The notes beneath the pieces were generated by a model, which was not told the origin of the DNA, did not search any database, and saw only the letters and a list, made by a program, of their open reading frames with translations. Source: an uncultured Lachnospiraceae bacterium (lineage in GTDB: Bacteria; Bacillota; Clostridia; Lachnospirales; Lachnospiraceae). From it: DNA of 34,176 bases. Shown piece after piece: positions 31,893 through 34,176 of this stretch (within the stretch, counting starts at the first letter, position 1; every line of letters begins with the position of its first letter). Location of the stretch: assembly GCA_948688495.1 (NCBI GenBank), contig CAPQSW010000017.1, forward strand, positions 1 through 34,176. Reading direction: 5' to 3'. The translations under genes were made by a program, and so were the position numbers.

Positions 31893-33626
31893 TTACAGCA
31901 TTTTATCAATCATGTCGAGGACTTCTTTTCCAAGCTTTTCTGACCTTGCATCTGCATCCGCCATGGAGGTTCCTTTCACGCCATAGTAGAACTTGACCTT
32001 AGGCTCTGTTCCGGAGGGTCTCACGCATACCCATGCACTGTCTGTAAGATCATAGTAGAGTACATTAGAGCTCGGAAGTCCGGTAGGAACTACGGCGCCT
32101 GTTGCCATATTCTTAATCGTATCTGTCTTATAATCCCTTGCAGAGACTACCTGATAGCCGCCAATTTCAGCTGGTGTATTCTCCCTGAGAGTATTCATAA
32201 TCTCCTGTATCTTCTCAAGGCCCTCGATACCCTTGAGGGTGATGGCTTTCACGTCATCCTTATAGTAGCCGTAACGCTCATACATGGCAATCATTGCATC
32301 CCATAAGGTCATATTCTTTGTCTTATAATAAGCGGCTGCCTCGCACAATGTCATGGAAGCCACGACCGCATCCTTATCCCTTGCATAGGTTCCAGTAAGG
32401 CACCCATAACTTTCTTCCATACCAAAAAGATAAGTTCCACTGCCCTTCTTCTCAAATTCGAGAATCTTCTGACCAATAAATTTAAATCCAGTAAGCACTT
32501 CCACAAGCGCAATCCCATAATAATCTGCAATAGCATCCGCCATATTGGTAGAAACGATAGATTTGATAAAAGCACCATCCTCTGGAAGTCCTTTCTGCTC
32601 TTTCCTCTGGCTGATAACGTAATCGCCGATCAGACAGCCGGACATATTCCCAGTCAGACTGTGGTACTCTCCAGTCTTTGCATCCTTGACATAAACGCCA
32701 AGACGGTCTGCATCCGGGTCTGTAGCGAGAATCAGATCTGCGTCTACTTCTTTGCCAAGCTTTAATCCCAGCTCGAAAGCCTCTTCTGCCTCAGGATTTG
32801 GATAGCTGACTGTCGGGAATTCGCCATCCGGCAGCTCCTGCTCCGGTACTACGTAAACATTTTCGAATCCAAGTTCCTTAAGCACACGGCGTACCGGAAT
32901 ATTCCCAGTTCCATGCAGGGGAGAATATACGATCTTCAAATCCTTTGCCACCGCGTCAATACAATCCTGTCGGAGTACCAGGCTCTTGAGCTCCTCAATA
33001 TAGGGATCGTCAATATCTTTTCCAATGGTTACATAAAGCCCGTCTGCTTTTGCCTTCTCCTTGTCCATGGTCTTAACGGCAGCATAATCTGTTACCTTTT
33101 TTACCTCATCCATAATACCTTTGTCGTGGGGCGGAGTAATCTGGGCGCCATCCTCCCAGTATACCTTATAACCATTGTATTCCGGCGGGTTGTGGCTTGC
33201 CGTAATATTTATTCCTGCAATACAGCCAAGCCTGCGCACTGCGTAGGATAGCTCCGGCGTCGGACGCAGGGATTCAAACACATATGCCTTGATTCCATTC
33301 GCTGCCAGACAAAGCGCCGCCTCATCTGCAAACTCCGGCGACATCCTCCTTGAGTCATATGCGATCGCCACGCCCTTGGCCTGTCCATCCACAGAAGCAA
33401 TATAGTTTGCAAGCCCCTGTGTAGCTTTCCGCACCGTGTAAATATTCATACGGTTGGTTCCGGCACCAATAACGCCTCTAAGACCAGCCGTGCCAAATTC
33501 CAAATCCATATAGAAACGTTCTTCTATCTCTTTCTCATCATTTGCAATACTGCGAAGTTCTGCTTTCGTTCCCTCATCAAAATAGGGGTTGTCAAGCCAC
33601 TGATTATAAAGTTCCTTGTAATCCAT
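31893..33626 (-). CDS. Phosphoglucomutase/phosphomannomutase, alpha-D-phosphohexomutase family
   Basis: Interconverts glucose-1-phosphate and glucose-6-phosphate (or mannose phosphates); 577 residues, the length of the Firmicutes PgcA type. Catalytic serine 144 in ITASHNPPEYNGYKVY, metal loop DPDADRLGVY, sugar loop GMEESYGCL, and phosphate-binding VRPSGTEPKVKFYYG near the C-terminus. It suits metabolism of glucose-1-phosphate from glycogen or maltodextrin and supply of sugar nucleotides. Start preceded by AAGGAGGAAGAAC. Upstream is a hairpin-rich element with a mini-ORF. No terminator before the HU promoter. Confidence 0.94.
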   Translation of the reverse strand: MDYKELYNQWLDNPYFDEGTKAELRSIANDEKEIEERFYMDLEFGTAGLRGVIGAGTNRMNIYTVRKATQGLANYIASVDGQAKGVAIAYDSRRMSPEFADEAALCLAANGIKAYVFESLRPTPELSYAVRRLGCIAGINITASHNPPEYNGYKVYWEDGAQITPPHDKGIMDEVKKVTDYAAVKTMDKEKAKADGLYVTIGKDIDDPYIEELKSLVLRQDCIDAVAKDLKIVYSPLHGTGNIPVRRVLKELGFENVYVVPEQELPDGEFPTVSYPNPEAEEAFELGLKLGKEVDADLILATDPDADRLGVYVKDAKTGEYHSLTGNMSGCLIGDYVISQRKEQKGLPEDGAFIKSIVSTNMADAIADYYGIALVEVLTGFKFIGQKILEFEKKGSGTYLFGMEESYGCLTGTYARDKDAVVASMTLCEAAAYYKTKNMTLWDAMIAMYERYGYYKDDVKAITLKGIEGLEKIQEIMNTLRENTPAEIGGYQVVSARDYKTDTIKNMATGAVVPTGLPSSNVLYYDLTDSAWVCVRPSGTEPKVKFYYGVKGTSMADADARSEKLGKEVLDMIDKML

Positions 33627-33640
33627 GTTCTTCCTCCTTA

Positions 33641-33726
33641 CCTAAGCTGTTACGGCACGCGCCGCCCTGCGCCGCCTGCCAAGTCGTCGGAAGGCATGAT
33701 ATAAATGCTTCGCATTTGCCTTCCTC
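33641..33726 (-). repeat. Hairpin-rich intergenic element with mini-ORF upstream of pgm (copy 5 of the octamer)
   Basis: A compact GC-rich element. GGAAGGC and GCCTTCC (ends at about 33689 and 33723) form a long stem enclosing AAATGC-ttc-GCATTT. The minus strand then runs through CGGC-GCGT-GCCG, presenting GCGTGCCG followed by TAA. It contains a frame of 21 residues (33650-33715, ATG) behind AGGAGGAAGGCAA. The stem covers part of that ribosome binding site. The pgm start follows 24 bases after the mini-ORF stop. Confidence 0.5.
33650..33715 (-). CDS. Possible 21-residue mini-ORF upstream of pgm
   Basis: ATG frame with AGGAGG seven bases before it; the product starts MRSIYIMPSDD and ends AGGAGRRVP before TAA. 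The stop codon directly follows the octamer. The similar start of the cheB-cheY mini-ORF (VRSTIYNALTD) suggests a shared repeat. No family recognised; may not be translated. Confidence 0.3.
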   Translation of the reverse strand: MRSIYIMPSDDLAGGAGRRVP

Positions 33727-33799
33727 CTATTATCATCCATACTTCTATCATACTTCATAGAAAAACATTTCTCAACTGTTTTTTATCCAGAAATTGGGA

Positions 33800-34176
33800 T
33801 TAATTGCTGGTATTAGTATTATGTTTTTTATTCGTTTCCTCAATCCACTGCTTAATGTAATCCAAAAAACTGTCGACGTCACCATATATGTTGTTATTAC
33901 TGCTGTTATTATTATTGTTGTTGTTATTATTGTTGTTGTTATTGTTAGTATTGCCGTTGTTATTGTTGTTATTGTTAGTATTGCTGTTGTTATTGCTGTT
34001 GTTGTTATTGCTGTTGTTACTGTTATTGTTGTTATTGTTAGTATTGTTAGTATTATTGTTGTTATTATTGTTGTTACTGTTATTGTTGTTACTGTTAGTA
34101 TTGTTATTGTTGTTATTGCTGTTATTGTTGTTATTGTTATTGTTGTTACTGTTAGTATTATTGCTGTTATTATTGC
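33800..34176 (-). CDS. Asn/Ser/Thr-rich low-complexity protein, C-terminal part (cut by window edge)
   Basis: Partial gene; its start lies beyond position 34176. 124 residues are visible. The first 95 consist only of Asn (77), Ser (11), Thr (6) and one Gly. The codons are AAC/AAT, AGC/AGT, ACT and one GGC; most substitutions differ from an Asn codon by one base. The final 29 residues are ordinary: IYGDVDSFLDYIKQW then IEETNKKHNTNTSN, likely a short amphipathic helix. One exact 24-base repeat (33959-33982 and 34022-34045, 63 bases apart) shows repeat expansion. It has no recognised family. A surface or spore-associated protein is conceivable but unsupported. The opposite strand would read poly Val/Ile, much less likely. 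Confidence 0.7.
   Translation of the reverse strand, partial: NNNSNNTNSNNNNNNNNNSNNNNNNTNSNNNNSNNNNNNNNTNNTNNNNNNSNNSNNNNSNNNSNTNNNNNNNGNTNNNNNNNNNNNNNNSSNNNIYGDVDSFLDYIKQWIEETNKKHNTNTSN

Noticed and set aside
33800..34176. Val/Ile-rich reading of the repeat on the plus strand
   Set aside because: It would give an implausible uniform Val/Ile run, whereas the minus frame ends with a normal-looking C-terminus and stop.
1..34176. CRISPR array
   Set aside because: No regularly spaced repeats of 25-40 bases; the only tandem-like tract (33890-34176) is in-frame coding low complexity.

Overview
The window looks like a chromosomal segment of a spore-forming, probably gut-associated Clostridia of the Lachnospiraceae type. 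The evidence is moderate-to-low GC, purine-rich AGGAGG-type ribosome binding sites throughout, sporulation genes (yabP, yabQ, spoIIE) in the order used by endospore-forming Firmicutes, a PyrK-dependent class 1B dihydroorotate dehydrogenase, and a cluster rqcP-yabP-yabQ-divIC / spoIIE-tilS-hpt-ftsH matching the origin-proximal block known from Bacillus and clostridia. No prophage, transposase, CRISPR array or antibiotic-resistance gene is visible. Almost everything lies on the minus strand; only the LysR regulator and one alpha-amylase are on plus.

Layout. 1-3.3 kb: a LysR regulator convergent with, and overlapping, a siroheme-synthesis dehydrogenase, then a divergently transcribed cytoplasmic GH13 alpha-amylase with promoter and terminator. 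3.5-4.9 kb: an orphan rubredoxin/glutamate-synthase-domain protein. 5.1-9.0 kb: pyrimidine operon pyrC-pyrF-pyrK-pyrD, translationally coupled at two junctions. 9.1-11.8 kb: Ktr/Trk-type potassium uptake pair plus a DUF1653 protein, ending in a terminator. 11.9-18.5 kb: chemotaxis operon cheR-cheB-cheY-cheA-cheW-mcp with its own sigma-A-type promoter. 18.5-21.1 kb: a soluble PAS histidine kinase and an HD-GYP response regulator, again with a near-consensus promoter. 21.1-21.6 kb: a hairpin-rich intergenic element and a complete tRNA-Tyr unit (promoter, tRNA, terminator). 21.7-23.8 kb: a second intracellular GH13 enzyme. 24.0-31.7 kb: ftsH, hpt, tilS, spoIIE, divIC, yabQ, yabP, rqcP and HU. 31.9-33.6 kb: phosphoglucomutase/phosphomannomutase. 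The right edge cuts a protein whose visible part is a 95-residue Asn/Ser/Thr tract followed by a short ordinary C-terminus.

How the parts work together. The GH13 enzymes and the phosphohexomutase fit intracellular alpha-glucan use. PyrC, PyrK/PyrD and PyrF cover the later steps of UMP synthesis (PyrB and PyrE are not here). The two signalling units (chemotaxis; kinase plus HD-GYP) are adjacent and co-oriented, suggesting joint control of motility or another output. The spoIIE promoter keeps the odd 21-bp spacer known from Bacillus, with a Spo0A-box-like sequence over its -35.

The most unusual material is non-standard. (i) An octamer GCGTGCCG occurs in five intergenic places, always in the same orientation and in small potential hairpins; three of these places also contain short open frames, two of which start alike (MRSIY / VRSTIY) behind good ribosome binding sites. 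(ii) A 14-bp direct repeat brackets the tRNA-Tyr region. (iii) The asparagine tract at the right edge. Starts were chosen from ribosome binding sites; several genes are therefore shorter than their longest open frame.
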